In this document: positions 28,555 through 36,870 of the stretch, piece after piece | How the letters are laid out: every line of letters starts with the position of its first letter | Numbering within the stretch: the stretch's first letter is position 1 | Assembly: GCF_030369675.1 (NCBI RefSeq) | Contig: NZ_CP128477.1 | Location: 2,770,001-2,834,000 of the forward strand | DNA: 64,000 nucleotides | Direction: 5' to 3' | DNA from: Peteryoungia algae | Lineage (GTDB): Bacteria > Pseudomonadota > Alphaproteobacteria > Rhizobiales > Rhizobiaceae | The notes under the pieces: generated by a model | What the model was told of the DNA's origin: nothing | Databases searched by the model: none | What the model saw: only the letters and a program-made list of their open reading frames with translations | Made by a program: the position numbers and the translations under genes

Positions 28555-28789
28555 GCGTCTTGCTTTCCGTGGATGTGAAATCGTCCCGACGACAGGCCAG
28601 GCCCCCACAGGACTGCTCGTGCGGGTCGCGCCTTGTCTAGCATTCCGGCAAAGTCGCTTCAACACGCTACGCAATCAGCCCGGCCTGGAACCAGGCCCGT
28701 CTGCGCCCAAACGATCCCCACAGAAACGGCATTCGACACCCCTTGCAAGCTCGCCGCAGCCCATGGTAAGTCGCCTGCGTCCAGACCGT

Positions 28790-28874
28790 GCCCCATTGGC
28801 GGAACTGGTAGACGCGCTCGACTCAAAATCGAGTTCCGAAAGGAGTGCTGGTTCGATTCCGGCATGGGGCACCA
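28790..28874 (+). tRNA. tRNA-Leu (anticodon CAA)
   Basis: An 85-nt gene including the encoded CCA end. The acceptor stem GCCCCAT/ATGGGGC closes it, the discriminator is A, and the anticodon stem CTCGA/TCGAG carries loop CTCAAAA with anticodon CAA reading UUG. The extra-long variable arm and GGTTCGATTCC T-arm are typical of class II tRNA-Leu. Confidence 0.97.
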
Positions 28875-29264
28875 TTCTTCAACGAAATTCTCCCGACCTC
28901 AGTCGGAAAGCGGCTCGAGCCTGGTTCTCCCACCCGTCTGTCGCGCTGGGTGTATCGCCTGGTTGGGCGAATGCGCCAATCGACCCGCTGGTTGCGCCTT
29001 GTTCTCAAGCCGCCTTCCTCGCGCCTCGGCAAGAAATCGCTGCGAATGTTGCATGCAGACAGGGCGCCAGAGCGGGCCGCGGCCAATGAGTCTTGCGCCG
29101 CTCGAACACCGTCAAATGCCAAGAGATCTGCCAAATTGCTCTATGTGCTGGTCACCGATCATCTCTGGTTGATAGGACCCTCAGCATGCCCTACCTATCG
29201 AGAATTATGAGAACAATTCGCGGCAGTCTCCACGGTGAGCTGCACCGCAGGGCCGGGATGATTT
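28875..29264. other. Gene-free stretch between tRNA-Leu and the sensor kinase
   Basis: 390 bp with no supported ORF; the open frames on both strands run through the tRNA and lack ribosome-binding sites and codon bias. It presumably contains the kinase promoter. I found no integrase, attachment-site duplication of the tRNA end or other sign of an inserted element. Confidence 0.5.
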
Positions 29265-30797
29265 ATGGAGCGATATGCACCGGGCAAGGCCCAAAAATTC
29301 GTCGTCATGGCAATTGTGGTTGCGTGGGCAGGCTTTATCGCATTGGCGTCATCCTGGGCCTTTCAATCTTACCACGCGACTGTCAAAGCGGCGGAAGACC
29401 GCGTCTCCACGTCAAGCCTTGTCGTCGCGACCCATGCAAAATGGATCTATGAGTTCGGAGCCCAGGCAACAGGGCGACTGGTTGACCTCGTGGAAAGTGG
29501 TCGGGCACCGTTGCGGGTTGGCGCGGTGCAAGACATCCGCGGCACCCTGCAGGGGTTGCCCGGGACGGTCCAGGCTTACGTGGTCGCAGCGGACGGAAAG
29601 ACCCTGTACTCCACAGATCCCAATCTGAAGCCCATAGACATCCGTGATCGAGAATACTTCAAGGCTCTGGCGGCAGGCCGTGAGGATTACGTCTCCTCCC
29701 TCCTGATCAGCCGCCTGGATGGCGATCAGATTTTTGTGTTCAGCCGTCGGTTTGAAGAAGGAGGCGTTTTTGCAGGTGTCGTGACCGTGTCGCTCTCGAC
29801 CGAGCTGATGAAGCCGATTTGGGAAGCCGTCAATCTCGGTGGCAATTTTGCTGTCAGCTTCATCCGGGAGGACGGGCAGCTGGTTGCGCGCTACCCCAAG
29901 CCGAAAGCCGGCCTCGACATGAGTGACTATGTCCTGTTTACGGATTACCTCAAGAATGCACCGACCGGCACATACATAGCAGAGGCGTCTCCGCTTGACG
30001 GCGTGAAACGGATCGTCGGCTACAGGCAGGTGGAAGGTACACCTTTCGTTGCCCTTGCCGCTGCGGACTTGGGTCTGCTCATGCGGCCCTTCTGGCACAA
30101 CATCGCGATTTTGTCGGTCGTGACCGCGCTTGCCTGTCTCGGCTCGTTCGGCGCGGCACTCCGTATCAGGAGCCTTCTGCGCATTCAGGACGCACAGGCT
30201 GCAGCACTTCAGACCGCGCTGGACAAGAACGAGCTTCTGCTTCGAGAAATCCATCACCGGGTGAAGAACAACCTTCAGTCGGTCATGTCCCTGATTCGTG
30301 TCCATCTCAAGCCTGGAGAACAATCGCAGGCGCTGACAGACCGCATCAAGGCCATGGTCGCCGTGCACGAACTCATTTACCAGCACGATGCCTATGCTGC
30401 TCTCGATGCCGCACAGCTCATCCGGCGCGTCGCGGAGAACGTGATTGGCGCCTATGGTGGTGGCGTGCATGTAGACTTCGATCTTGCACCCTCAAGCGTC
30501 TCCAACGACCGGGCGACAGCCCTCGCACTCCTCATCAACGAGGTTGTCAGCAACAGTCTCAAATACGCATTCGAGACCCCCGCAAGCGGCAGGATCGAGA
30601 TCAGTCTTCGCAAGGGTGAGACCGACGACATGTCGACGCTGAAGATCTCGGACAATGGCATCGGCTTCGACCCGGCGACCGCAGTGAAAGGCACCGGAAC
30701 CAAGCTTATGGAAGGCTCCCTTCGCCAACTCGACGGCAGCTATACGCTGGATGGCAGCGACGGCACCTGTTTTACGGCGCAACTGAAGCTGCTTTAG
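29265..30797 (+). CDS. Membrane sensor histidine kinase, HisKA_2 type
   Basis: A 510-residue sensor kinase. Transmembrane helix 1 is at about 12-33, a periplasmic Cache-type sensor domain at about 40-270 (with the typical RDREYFKALAAGREDYVSSLLISR), and helix 2 at about 277-300. The cytoplasmic part has the HisKA_2 phosphoacceptor motif REIHHRVKNNLQSVMSLI with His331 as the likely phosphorylated residue, then a HATPase domain with N box LINEVVSNSLKYAF and G box DNGIGFDP. This class is common in alphaproteobacteria, often paired with single-domain regulators or PhyR-like partners. No response regulator is next to it, so the partner is elsewhere. Cache domains of this type often sense small carboxylates; the ligand is unknown. 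Confidence 0.93.
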   Translation: MERYAPGKAQKFVVMAIVVAWAGFIALASSWAFQSYHATVKAAEDRVSTSSLVVATHAKWIYEFGAQATGRLVDLVESGRAPLRVGAVQDIRGTLQGLPGTVQAYVVAADGKTLYSTDPNLKPIDIRDREYFKALAAGREDYVSSLLISRLDGDQIFVFSRRFEEGGVFAGVVTVSLSTELMKPIWEAVNLGGNFAVSFIREDGQLVARYPKPKAGLDMSDYVLFTDYLKNAPTGTYIAEASPLDGVKRIVGYRQVEGTPFVALAAADLGLLMRPFWHNIAILSVVTALACLGSFGAALRIRSLLRIQDAQAAALQTALDKNELLLREIHHRVKNNLQSVMSLIRVHLKPGEQSQALTDRIKAMVAVHELIYQHDAYAALDAAQLIRRVAENVIGAYGGGVHVDFDLAPSSVSNDRATALALLINEVVSNSLKYAFETPASGRIEISLRKGETDDMSTLKISDNGIGFDPATAVKGTGTKLMEGSLRQLDGSYTLDGSDGTCFTAQLKLL

Positions 30798-31027
30798 GTC
30801 ACGGCTTGCGGTGACATTCGCCGATCGCCAGCCCGTTTTCAGGACGCCAGCCACGCACCACTCGAGGCGGCGAGGCCGGCAAGCCGAATGGCGCTGGCCT
30901 TGCATCACGCAGACTTGCACCGGTGGTCCCGGCCACCGGTGATTTACACGCTTTCGCAAACGCAATAGAACCCGGCAGGTCCGGCGCTGATGCCGGCGAC
31001 GTAGAAATCAGCCGCAGGCCAGATCCG

Positions 31028-31540
31028 ATGCTCGCAATTCTCAATCGCCACCCCGACCGCGCGGCGGCCGTTCTCGTCACCTCAGGCATGGCGATCGTCG
31101 TCGGCACGGCCCTCGGCTTCGAGCATATCGGCGGCTATGTGCCCTGCGCGCTCTGCCTGTTGCAGCGCAATCCCTATTACATTGGTATCGGCGTCGGCTT
31201 CCTCGCCGTTCTCTCCGCCGTCTTCCGCCTGCCGCCTGTCGTCACCAAGCTCCTCTTGATTTCGGTAGCACTGCTGATGCTGGTCGGCATGGGTCTTGGC
31301 ATCTATCATTCCGGCGTCGAGTGGAAATTCTGGGATGGCCCCGCCACCTGCTCGATCGGCGCGACCGGTGGCGATACGCCGGTCAATGTCCTGGAAGCGC
31401 TGAACGCGACCAAGGCGCCGTCCTGCACCGAGGCGACGCTCAGGGTGCTGGGCCTGTCCTTTGCCGGCTGGAATGTGCTGACCAGCGCAGCGCTTGCTGC
31501 CGTCGCGCTCTGGGGTGCGCTGCGCAAACCCACGGCCTGA
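31028..31540 (+). CDS. Disulfide bond formation protein B (DsbB family)
   Basis: A 170-residue four-helix membrane protein that passes electrons from a periplasmic DsbA-type oxidase to quinone. The first redox pair is Cys40/Cys43 (VPCALCLLQR), followed by the arginine near quinone-binding. The second pair would be Cys108 and Cys133, 25 residues apart in the second periplasmic loop. ATG at 31028, chosen because the 35 codons before it have no family similarity. It converges with the HNH gene 16 bp away. Confidence 0.93.
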   Translation: MLAILNRHPDRAAAVLVTSGMAIVVGTALGFEHIGGYVPCALCLLQRNPYYIGIGVGFLAVLSAVFRLPPVVTKLLLISVALLMLVGMGLGIYHSGVEWKFWDGPATCSIGATGGDTPVNVLEALNATKAPSCTEATLRVLGLSFAGWNVLTSAALAAVALWGALRKPTA

Positions 31541-31556
31541 GGCAGAAACCGGAGGC

Positions 31557-32114
31557 TTACGGCTGCAGTTCGGTATCCCAGTAGAGATAATCGACCCAGC
31601 TTTCATGCAGATAGTTCGGTGGGAAGAGCCGGCCATTGTTGTGCAGGTCCTGCACCGTCGGGCGGTACGGCCTTTGATGCGGAACCATGCCCGCCTGCTT
31701 GGGCAGCTTCGAGCCCTTGCGCAAATTGCAGGGCGAACAGGCTGCGACGACGTTATCCCAGGTCGTCTCTCCGCCATGGGCGCGCGGGATGACATGGTCG
31801 AAGGTCAGGTCGTCGGGCGAGCCGCAATACTGGCATTCGAACCTGTCGCGCAGGAAGACATTGAAGCGGGTGAAGGCCGGGTTCCGGGTCGGCTGAACAT
31901 AGGTCTTGAGGCTGACCACGCTCGGCAGCCGCATCGAGAAACTCGGCGAGCAGACGGAATGTTCGTACTCGGCGATGATGTTCACACGGTCAAGGAAGAC
32001 CGCCTTGATCGCGTCCTGCCAGGACCAGAGCGACAAGGGATAATAACTCAGTGGCCGGTAGTCGGCGTTCAGGACGAGCGCCGGCAGGGCCTGGGGAGAA
32101 ACTGCAATCGTCAA
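31557..32114 (-). CDS. HNH endonuclease family protein
   Basis: A 185-residue protein with an HNH nuclease domain in its C-terminal half: a zinc site of two CxxC pairs (Cys94/97 and Cys126/129) enclosing DHVIPRAHGG (Asp106, His107, His113) and WDNVVAAC (Asn121). The N-terminal 90 residues (LVLNADYRPLSYYPLSLWSW) are conserved among this widespread family, which occurs as a chromosomal single-copy gene in alphaproteobacteria and other groups. Function is not established; it is not in a restriction or phage setting here. ATG at 32112-32114. Confidence 0.92.
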   Translation of the reverse strand: MTIAVSPQALPALVLNADYRPLSYYPLSLWSWQDAIKAVFLDRVNIIAEYEHSVCSPSFSMRLPSVVSLKTYVQPTRNPAFTRFNVFLRDRFECQYCGSPDDLTFDHVIPRAHGGETTWDNVVAACSPCNLRKGSKLPKQAGMVPHQRPYRPTVQDLHNNGRLFPPNYLHESWVDYLYWDTELQP

Positions 32115-32221
32115 GGCGAACTCCTGATCGATTCGGCATCTGCCCTTCTATATTAGGTCCGTTGTTACAGCATTGTGAAGCCTGAATCTTTGAGCCGTGT
32201 TGCGACCTTCAGGCGCGCCCT

Positions 32222-32866
32222 CTATCGCGGCAACGCCACGCGTCCGGTGATGCGCGCATAATGCGCCCAGAACAGCCGGGCTGCGACCGAGCGCACCGGC
32301 GACCAGACCTCGGCAAGCTCGGCCACCTGCTCTGGCAAGGGCCGCTCACCGGCGAAGAAAACATCGCCGACCGAGATCCGGAGCGCGACGTCCCCGACCG
32401 GGAAAATATCGGGATGACCACCGCAGAACATCAGGTAGACCTCGGCCGTCCAGGGGCCGACCCCTTTCAGCCCCGTCAGCGCGGCGATCGCGGCATCCGC
32501 TGGCATGTCCGCCAGTTCGTCGAGCCGGAAGGGCCCGCCGAGATCGGCCTTGGCCGCGGCTTCGAGCGCCTGCGCCTTGCCGCGCGACAGCCCGAATGTG
32601 CCCACGAGTTCCGGGCCGAGCGCGAGATAGTCCTCCGCCAGCGGCCGGTTGCCAAGCACTGCCGTCATCCGCCGCCAGATGGCATCAGCACTGGCCCGCG
32701 ACACCATCTGGGAAACGATGATCGAGGCAAGCCCCGCAAAGCCCGGCGCCGACAGCCGGAGCGGCAGGGGAGAACAGGCTTCCGCGATTGGACAGAGCCG
32801 CGGATCGCGTGTCAGCAAAAGGGAAAGCCCCGCAGCGAGATCTGCCTCGCATCGGATCGTCGTCAA
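32222..32866 (-). CDS. DNA-3-methyladenine glycosylase II-type enzyme (AlkA family)
   Basis: A 214-residue HhH-GPD base-excision glycosylase. The helix-hairpin-helix motif is LTGLKGVGPWTAEVYLM (about 130-146) and the catalytic aspartate is Asp159 in HPDIFPVGDVAL. It lacks the N-terminal extra domain of E. coli AlkA, so it is of the short type that removes alkylated purines. ATG at 32864-32866. It diverges from gluQRS with 44 bp between the starts. Confidence 0.93.
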   Translation of the reverse strand: MTTIRCEADLAAGLSLLLTRDPRLCPIAEACSPLPLRLSAPGFAGLASIIVSQMVSRASADAIWRRMTAVLGNRPLAEDYLALGPELVGTFGLSRGKAQALEAAAKADLGGPFRLDELADMPADAAIAALTGLKGVGPWTAEVYLMFCGGHPDIFPVGDVALRISVGDVFFAGERPLPEQVAELAEVWSPVRSVAARLFWAHYARITGRVALPR

Positions 32867-32910
32867 ATCCGTCCCCTTTTCCTCATTCCACTCTCATGCG
32901 AAGGAAAAGC

Positions 32911-33807
32911 ATGACCGAACCGTCTCGTCAAACCGTGGGCCACGATGCCCCCGTCTTTCGCTTCGCGCCGAGCCCCAATGGGCGCTTGCATCTCGGCCAT
33001 GCGCTCTCGGCCCTCTTGAACGCTGACATGGCCGAAAAAATGGGCGGCCGCCTCTTGCTGCGCATAGAGGATATCGACCTTGCCCGCTGCAGCAGGGAAC
33101 TCGAACAGGCCGTTTTCGACGATCTTGCCTGGCTCGGGATCCCCTTTGAAACCCCTGCCCGCCGCCAATCGGAGCATTTTCCGCTTTACCGGGAAGCGCT
33201 CGACCGATTGCAGGCCATGGGCCTCATCTATCCCGCCTTCCTCTCGCGCGGCGAGGTGAAGGCCCGCGTCTCGGCCCATGAGCGCGAGGGCGCCATCTGG
33301 CCGCGAGATCCTGACGGTGCACCGCTCTATCCGACAGAGGAGCGCTTCCTCTCCGAGGCTGAGAGAACTGAAAGACTGGCGACCACAGAGCGCCATGCCT
33401 GGCGGCTCGACATCGACAAGGCACGCGCCCTCGTTGGCAAACGGCTCACCTGGGAGGAAACCGGCGACGGGCCGCGGGGGGAGATCGAAGCCGACCCGGC
33501 CGCCTGGGGGGATGTCGTGCTCTGGCGCTCCGATGCGCCGGCGAGTTACCATCTGGCCGTCACCGTGGACGATGCGGCCCAAGGGGTGACCCATGTCGTG
33601 CGCGGTCTCGACCTCTTCCACGCAACCTCCGTGCACCGCCTCTTGCAGGCCCTGCTCGGCCTGCCGACACCGGTCTATCACCACCACCGACTGATATCGG
33701 GGCCTGACGGCCGCAAACTGTCGAAGAGCCTCGGGGATACCGCACTGGCAGCGCTCTGGGCCGAAGGGCGGACGCCGTCAGATATCCGCGCCATGGTCGG
33801 GATTTGA
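32911..33807 (+). CDS. gluQ: Glutamyl-Q tRNA(Asp) synthetase
   Basis: A 298-residue paralogue of the catalytic domain of glutamyl-tRNA synthetase that attaches glutamate to the queuosine base of tRNA-Asp. The HIGH motif is HLGH (27-30), after FAPSPNGRL; the KMSKS motif is KLSKS (269-273). There is no anticodon-binding domain, which is normal for the family. The region that carries zinc-binding cysteines in E. coli YadB reads YPAFLSRGEV here, without CxC. Start at the ATG at 32911 with AAGGAAA upstream. The last 30 bases overlap the convergent YihY gene. Confidence 0.95.
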   Translation: MTEPSRQTVGHDAPVFRFAPSPNGRLHLGHALSALLNADMAEKMGGRLLLRIEDIDLARCSRELEQAVFDDLAWLGIPFETPARRQSEHFPLYREALDRLQAMGLIYPAFLSRGEVKARVSAHEREGAIWPRDPDGAPLYPTEERFLSEAERTERLATTERHAWRLDIDKARALVGKRLTWEETGDGPRGEIEADPAAWGDVVLWRSDAPASYHLAVTVDDAAQGVTHVVRGLDLFHATSVHRLLQALLGLPTPVYHHHRLISGPDGRKLSKSLGDTALAALWAEGRTPSDIRAMVGI

Positions 33808-34671
33808 GATCCCGCCCGCAGGCCCGCCCTTCACCGGCACCACTCGGAATTTGAGCAGGGCCGCATTGAACTCCGCCCCGATGATGAAGATCGCACCGAC
33901 CATGTAGAGGAAGACCAGCACGATCATGATCGAGGCGAGACCGGCATAGGTCGCGGCGTAGTTGGCGAATGAGGCGAGGTAGTAGGCAAAGAGCAGCGCC
34001 CCGACGAGCCAGAGCGCCAGTGTCAGCAGCACGCCGGGCAGCACATCGATCAGCCGCCTGCGGCCGTCGGGCAGGCCGAGATGAAACACGACAAGCGTGA
34101 CAACCAGGAAGGCCACCGTGCCGTAGATTCGCCAGTTGGCGACGGTGGCGAGAAAGTTTTTCAGAAAGGGAAAGAGCCTTTCCGCATAGGCGAGTGCCAC
34201 GGGCACCGCAACCAGAAGAGCGCTGATGGCCGCCAGCACCACGACCGCCGCCAGGACGAAGCCGAGGCTCATCAGGCGGGTGATGTACCAGGGTCGCGTC
34301 TCGGCGACCCGGTAGGCGCGGTTGAGCGAAACCCTGAGTGCCTCCACCCCGTTCGAGGCGAAATACGCCGCCGCCAGCACTGAAATGGTCAACAGGCCGC
34401 CGCGGGGAATGGTCAGCACCTCGACGACCTGGTCTGACAACGGCTTGGCGATCGTTTCCGGCCAGGTGTCGAAGATCAGATGCACTGCCGTCTCGGCGAA
34501 CTGGTCAGCACCGAGGAAGCTTGCGAGCGCGGTGCCGAAGATCAGGAAGGGGAAGAGCGCGAGAATGGCCGACAGTGCCACATGGCTCGCCATGGCCCAG
34601 CCGTCGTCCTCGGTGAAGTGCCAGAACGCATCGAAACCGACCTTGTAGAGCATACGCAGGAAAGTCGGCAT
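33778..34671 (-). CDS. YihY/virulence factor BrkB family inner-membrane protein
   Basis: A 297-residue integral membrane protein of the YihY (formerly RNase BN) family, with about six transmembrane helices. Family features include the amphipathic start, MASHVALSAILALFPFLIF (about 30-48), SNGVEALRVSLNRAYRV and YAGLASIMIVLVFLYMVGAIFIIGAEFNA near the end. A transport or envelope role is suspected for the family but not established. I use the ATG at 34669-34671 with AGGAGA upstream. The end overlaps gluQRS by 30 bp on the other strand. Confidence 0.92.
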   Translation of the reverse strand: MPTFLRMLYKVGFDAFWHFTEDDGWAMASHVALSAILALFPFLIFGTALASFLGADQFAETAVHLIFDTWPETIAKPLSDQVVEVLTIPRGGLLTISVLAAAYFASNGVEALRVSLNRAYRVAETRPWYITRLMSLGFVLAAVVVLAAISALLVAVPVALAYAERLFPFLKNFLATVANWRIYGTVAFLVVTLVVFHLGLPDGRRRLIDVLPGVLLTLALWLVGALLFAYYLASFANYAATYAGLASIMIVLVFLYMVGAIFIIGAEFNAALLKFRVVPVKGGPAGGISNPDHGADI

Positions 34672-34762
34672 CAAGTCTCCTCGGAATACACGCACGATTG
34701 CAGGCTGCGGCCGAATATGGGAAACCGATCGCCATTTGTACAGGAAAGACGAGGTATAGCCT

Positions 34763-35587
34763 GTGAAGAGCATCATCGTCACCGGCTGTTCGTCCGGCAT
34801 TGGCGCCTATTGTGCAGAGGCCCTGAAGGGCGACGGCTGGCGGGTTTTTGCGACCGTGCGCAAGCGGGAGGACCTCGCGGCTCTGGAAGCCAGAGGACTT
34901 GAGGCGCTGCTCATGGATTATACCGATCCTGGCAGCATCGAGGCGCTCGTGGCGACCGTCTTCGAGCGAACCGGTGGGCGGCTCGATGCCCTCTTCAACA
35001 ATGGCGCCTATGGCCAGCCGGGCGCGGTGGAGGATCTGCCGACGGACGCGCTCAGGGCCCAGTTCGAAACCAATCTCTTCGGCTGGCACGACCTCACCCG
35101 CCGGGTGATCCCGGCGATGCGGGCGCAAGGGTCGGGTCGCATCGTGCAATGCTCCTCGATCCTCGGCATCATCCCCTATCGCTGGCGCGGCGCTTACACC
35201 GCCTCGAAATTCGCGCTGGAAGGCCTGTCGCTGACGCTGCGGATGGAGCTTGAAGGCTCCGGTGTGCAGGTGAGCCTGATCGAGCCCGGCCCGATAGAGA
35301 GCCGCTTCACCGCCAATGCGCTCACCCATATCCGCCAGGCCATCGATCTCGAAAACTCCGTGCATGCCCAGGAGTACCGCCGGCAGTTGGCGCGACTTGA
35401 TGGCACAGGCCCCGTGAACCGCCACAAACTCGGGCCGGATGCCGTCTACAAAGTCCTCACCCATGCCTTGACCGCCCGGCGCGCCCGCCCACATTATCTC
35501 GTGACCAAGCCGGCCAGGCAGGGGGCCTTCATCAAGCGCTGGCTGCCGGCCGACCTCTTCTATCGATTGATGCGCTCGCTGGACTGA
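34763..35587 (+). CDS. Short-chain dehydrogenase/reductase (SDR family)
   Basis: A 274-residue NAD(P)-dependent oxidoreductase. The nucleotide-binding motif is TGCSSGIG (7-15), NNGAYG replaces the usual NNAG, and the active site is Tyr in YTASKFALEG with serine in QCSSILGI. The shape matches the classical SDR group that includes sterol/retinol dehydrogenase-like enzymes in rhizobia. The start is GTG at 34763. It diverges from the YihY gene and precedes the twin-TM and adenosyltransferase genes by 30 bp. Substrate unknown. Confidence 0.92.
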   Translation: MKSIIVTGCSSGIGAYCAEALKGDGWRVFATVRKREDLAALEARGLEALLMDYTDPGSIEALVATVFERTGGRLDALFNNGAYGQPGAVEDLPTDALRAQFETNLFGWHDLTRRVIPAMRAQGSGRIVQCSSILGIIPYRWRGAYTASKFALEGLSLTLRMELEGSGVQVSLIEPGPIESRFTANALTHIRQAIDLENSVHAQEYRRQLARLDGTGPVNRHKLGPDAVYKVLTHALTARRARPHYLVTKPARQGAFIKRWLPADLFYRLMRSLD

Positions 35588-35617
35588 CCGGCGACGAACA
35601 AAGGTTCTTCCATCGCA

Positions 35618-35815
35618 ATGTCCACATTCACCTATGTCCTCGCCATCATCGTCATGGGGCTCGTCGCTCTCGTTCTCGTCCGGGGGCTCTTCAACATGCT
35701 GAAGGGCGGAGACGGCAACACGTCGAACAAGCTCATGCAGGCACGCATCGTTCTGCAGGCGATCGCGCTTGCGCTGATCATGCTGACGCTCTGGCTGACC
35801 GGCGGCGGACGGTAA
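35618..35815 (+). CDS. Twin transmembrane protein (HIG1-like small membrane protein)
   Basis: A 65-residue protein with two hydrophobic helices (about 5-27 and 43-60) separated by a short basic loop (KGGDGNTSNKLMQARI). It belongs to the HIG1-type small membrane proteins found in alphaproteobacteria and mitochondria, where they associate with respiratory supercomplexes. It is placed just four bases upstream of the adenosyltransferase ATG and is probably cotranscribed. Confidence 0.88.
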   Translation: MSTFTYVLAIIVMGLVALVLVRGLFNMLKGGDGNTSNKLMQARIVLQAIALALIMLTLWLTGGGR

Positions 35816-35819
35816 ACTT

Positions 35820-36398
35820 ATGGTCAAGCTCAACAAGATCTACACGCGCACCGGCGATGACGGCACCACGGCGCTGGTCACCGGCCCGCGCCGCCTGAAA
35901 CACGACCTGCGCGTCGACGCCTATGGCACGATCGACGAGACCAATTCGGCGATCGGCATTGCCCGGCTCCATACGGCTGACATGCCCGAGCTCGACACCA
36001 TGCTGATGCGCATCCAGAACGATCTCTTCGACCTCGGCGCCGATCTGGCCGCCCCGGAAACCGGCGAAGTGCTCTCCTACGAGCCGCTCCGCGTCATCGA
36101 GGCCCAGGTCGACCGGATCGAAAAGGAAATCGACCAGCTGAACGCCGACCTCGACCCGCTCAAATCCTTCATCCTGCCCGGTGGTACGCCCGCCGCCGCC
36201 TATCTGCACCTCGCCCGCACCACCTCGCGTAGGGCGGAGCGCATCATGGTCGAACTGTCGCGCTTCGAGGGCGAGGATGTTGGCGAGCCGGCGCTGAAAT
36301 ATGTGAACCGGCTGTCGGACTTTCTATTCGTCGCGGCACGCCATGCGAATGATGGCGGCAAGGCGGATATTCTCTGGGTGCCGGGGAAGAACAGGTAA
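35820..36398 (+). CDS. Cob(I)alamin adenosyltransferase, PduO type
   Basis: A 192-residue PduO/MMAB-type ATP:cob(I)alamin adenosyltransferase that makes adenosylcobalamin. The ATP-binding motif KIYTRTGDDGTTALVTG is at 5-21. RVDAYGTIDETNSAIG, LPGGTPAAAYLHLARTTSRRAER and YVNRLSDFLFVAAR are conserved blocks. In rhizobia the product feeds ribonucleotide reductase and methylmalonyl-CoA mutase. It directly follows the twin-TM gene and is the last gene before the repeat-rich spacer. Confidence 0.95.
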   Translation: MVKLNKIYTRTGDDGTTALVTGPRRLKHDLRVDAYGTIDETNSAIGIARLHTADMPELDTMLMRIQNDLFDLGADLAAPETGEVLSYEPLRVIEAQVDRIEKEIDQLNADLDPLKSFILPGGTPAAAYLHLARTTSRRAERIMVELSRFEGEDVGEPALKYVNRLSDFLFVAARHANDGGKADILWVPGKNR

Positions 36399-36408
36399 GA
36401 GTCGACAG

Positions 36409-36600
36409 ATCTCCCCTTGCGGGAGAGGTTGCAAAATCGAGGGCTGTGCCCGATCAGGGCTCGATCTCAGATTTTGCTGGTGAGGGGATCGACGTTGCGG
36501 GCACGACGAACGGCTTCCCTCACTGGCGATTTCTAATGTCCAGGCGGCCTACGCTCGCCTGATTCATCGAAATCGCTTTCTTCCCCACCAAGGGAGAGAT
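36409..36600. repeat. 192-bp mosaic element with imperfect inverted ends (RIME-like)
   Basis: The ends ATCTCCCCTTG (36409-36419) and CAAGGGAGAGAT (36589-36600) are near-perfect inverted copies. Inside is a long imperfect hairpin CAAAATCGAG...CTCGATCTCAGATTTTG (about 36431-36477). The design resembles the rhizobial intergenic mosaic elements (RIME), non-coding repeats of 100-200 bp. Confidence 0.5.
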
Positions 36601-36709
36601 GGGCTCCGCACTGGCGGCCCGCGCTCCCCAGGCTCCAGAAACTAAACTGTCAAAAAACCCAAGCTTCGCCGCCGGTCGGGATCGCTCCCTCCGGCTGGGC
36701 TGAAACTTT

Positions 36710-36728
36710 CCTCGGGTTGAACCCGAGG
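36710..36728. repeat. Isolated palindrome copy 1 (CCTCGGGTT-G-AACCCGAGG)
   Basis: A perfect 9-bp inverted repeat around one base, followed by ATCGGA. It is a shorter relative of the palindrome core shared by the elements at 37434 and 37918. Confidence 0.75.
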
Positions 36729-36846
36729 ATCGGACGAGGCGCCAGAAGCAACCTGTCTAAGTAAGTAATGTGGCTCCTTCCGGCGCCCCGTTCGGCGTCT
36801 TGTCCCGCTGCATGCGTCTCTCTGGCAAGGCGGCGACGGTCCTTGG

Positions 36847-36870
36847 TCCTCGGGTCAGGCCCGAGGATGA
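36847..36870. repeat. Isolated palindrome copy 2 (CCTCGGGTCAGGCCCGAGG core)
   Basis: The core is followed by ATGA as in the forward-oriented ends of the larger elements, but the GCTTGTG outer part is missing, so it is a single half-element. Confidence 0.75.

Noticed and set aside
28845..29210. 121-codon ORF starting inside tRNA-Leu
   Set aside because: It begins in the tRNA gene and has no codon bias or similarity.
28790..29264. Possible integrated element at the tRNA-Leu 3' end
   Set aside because: The gene-free stretch after the tRNA would suit an island, but there is no integrase and I could not find a second copy of the tRNA end in the window.
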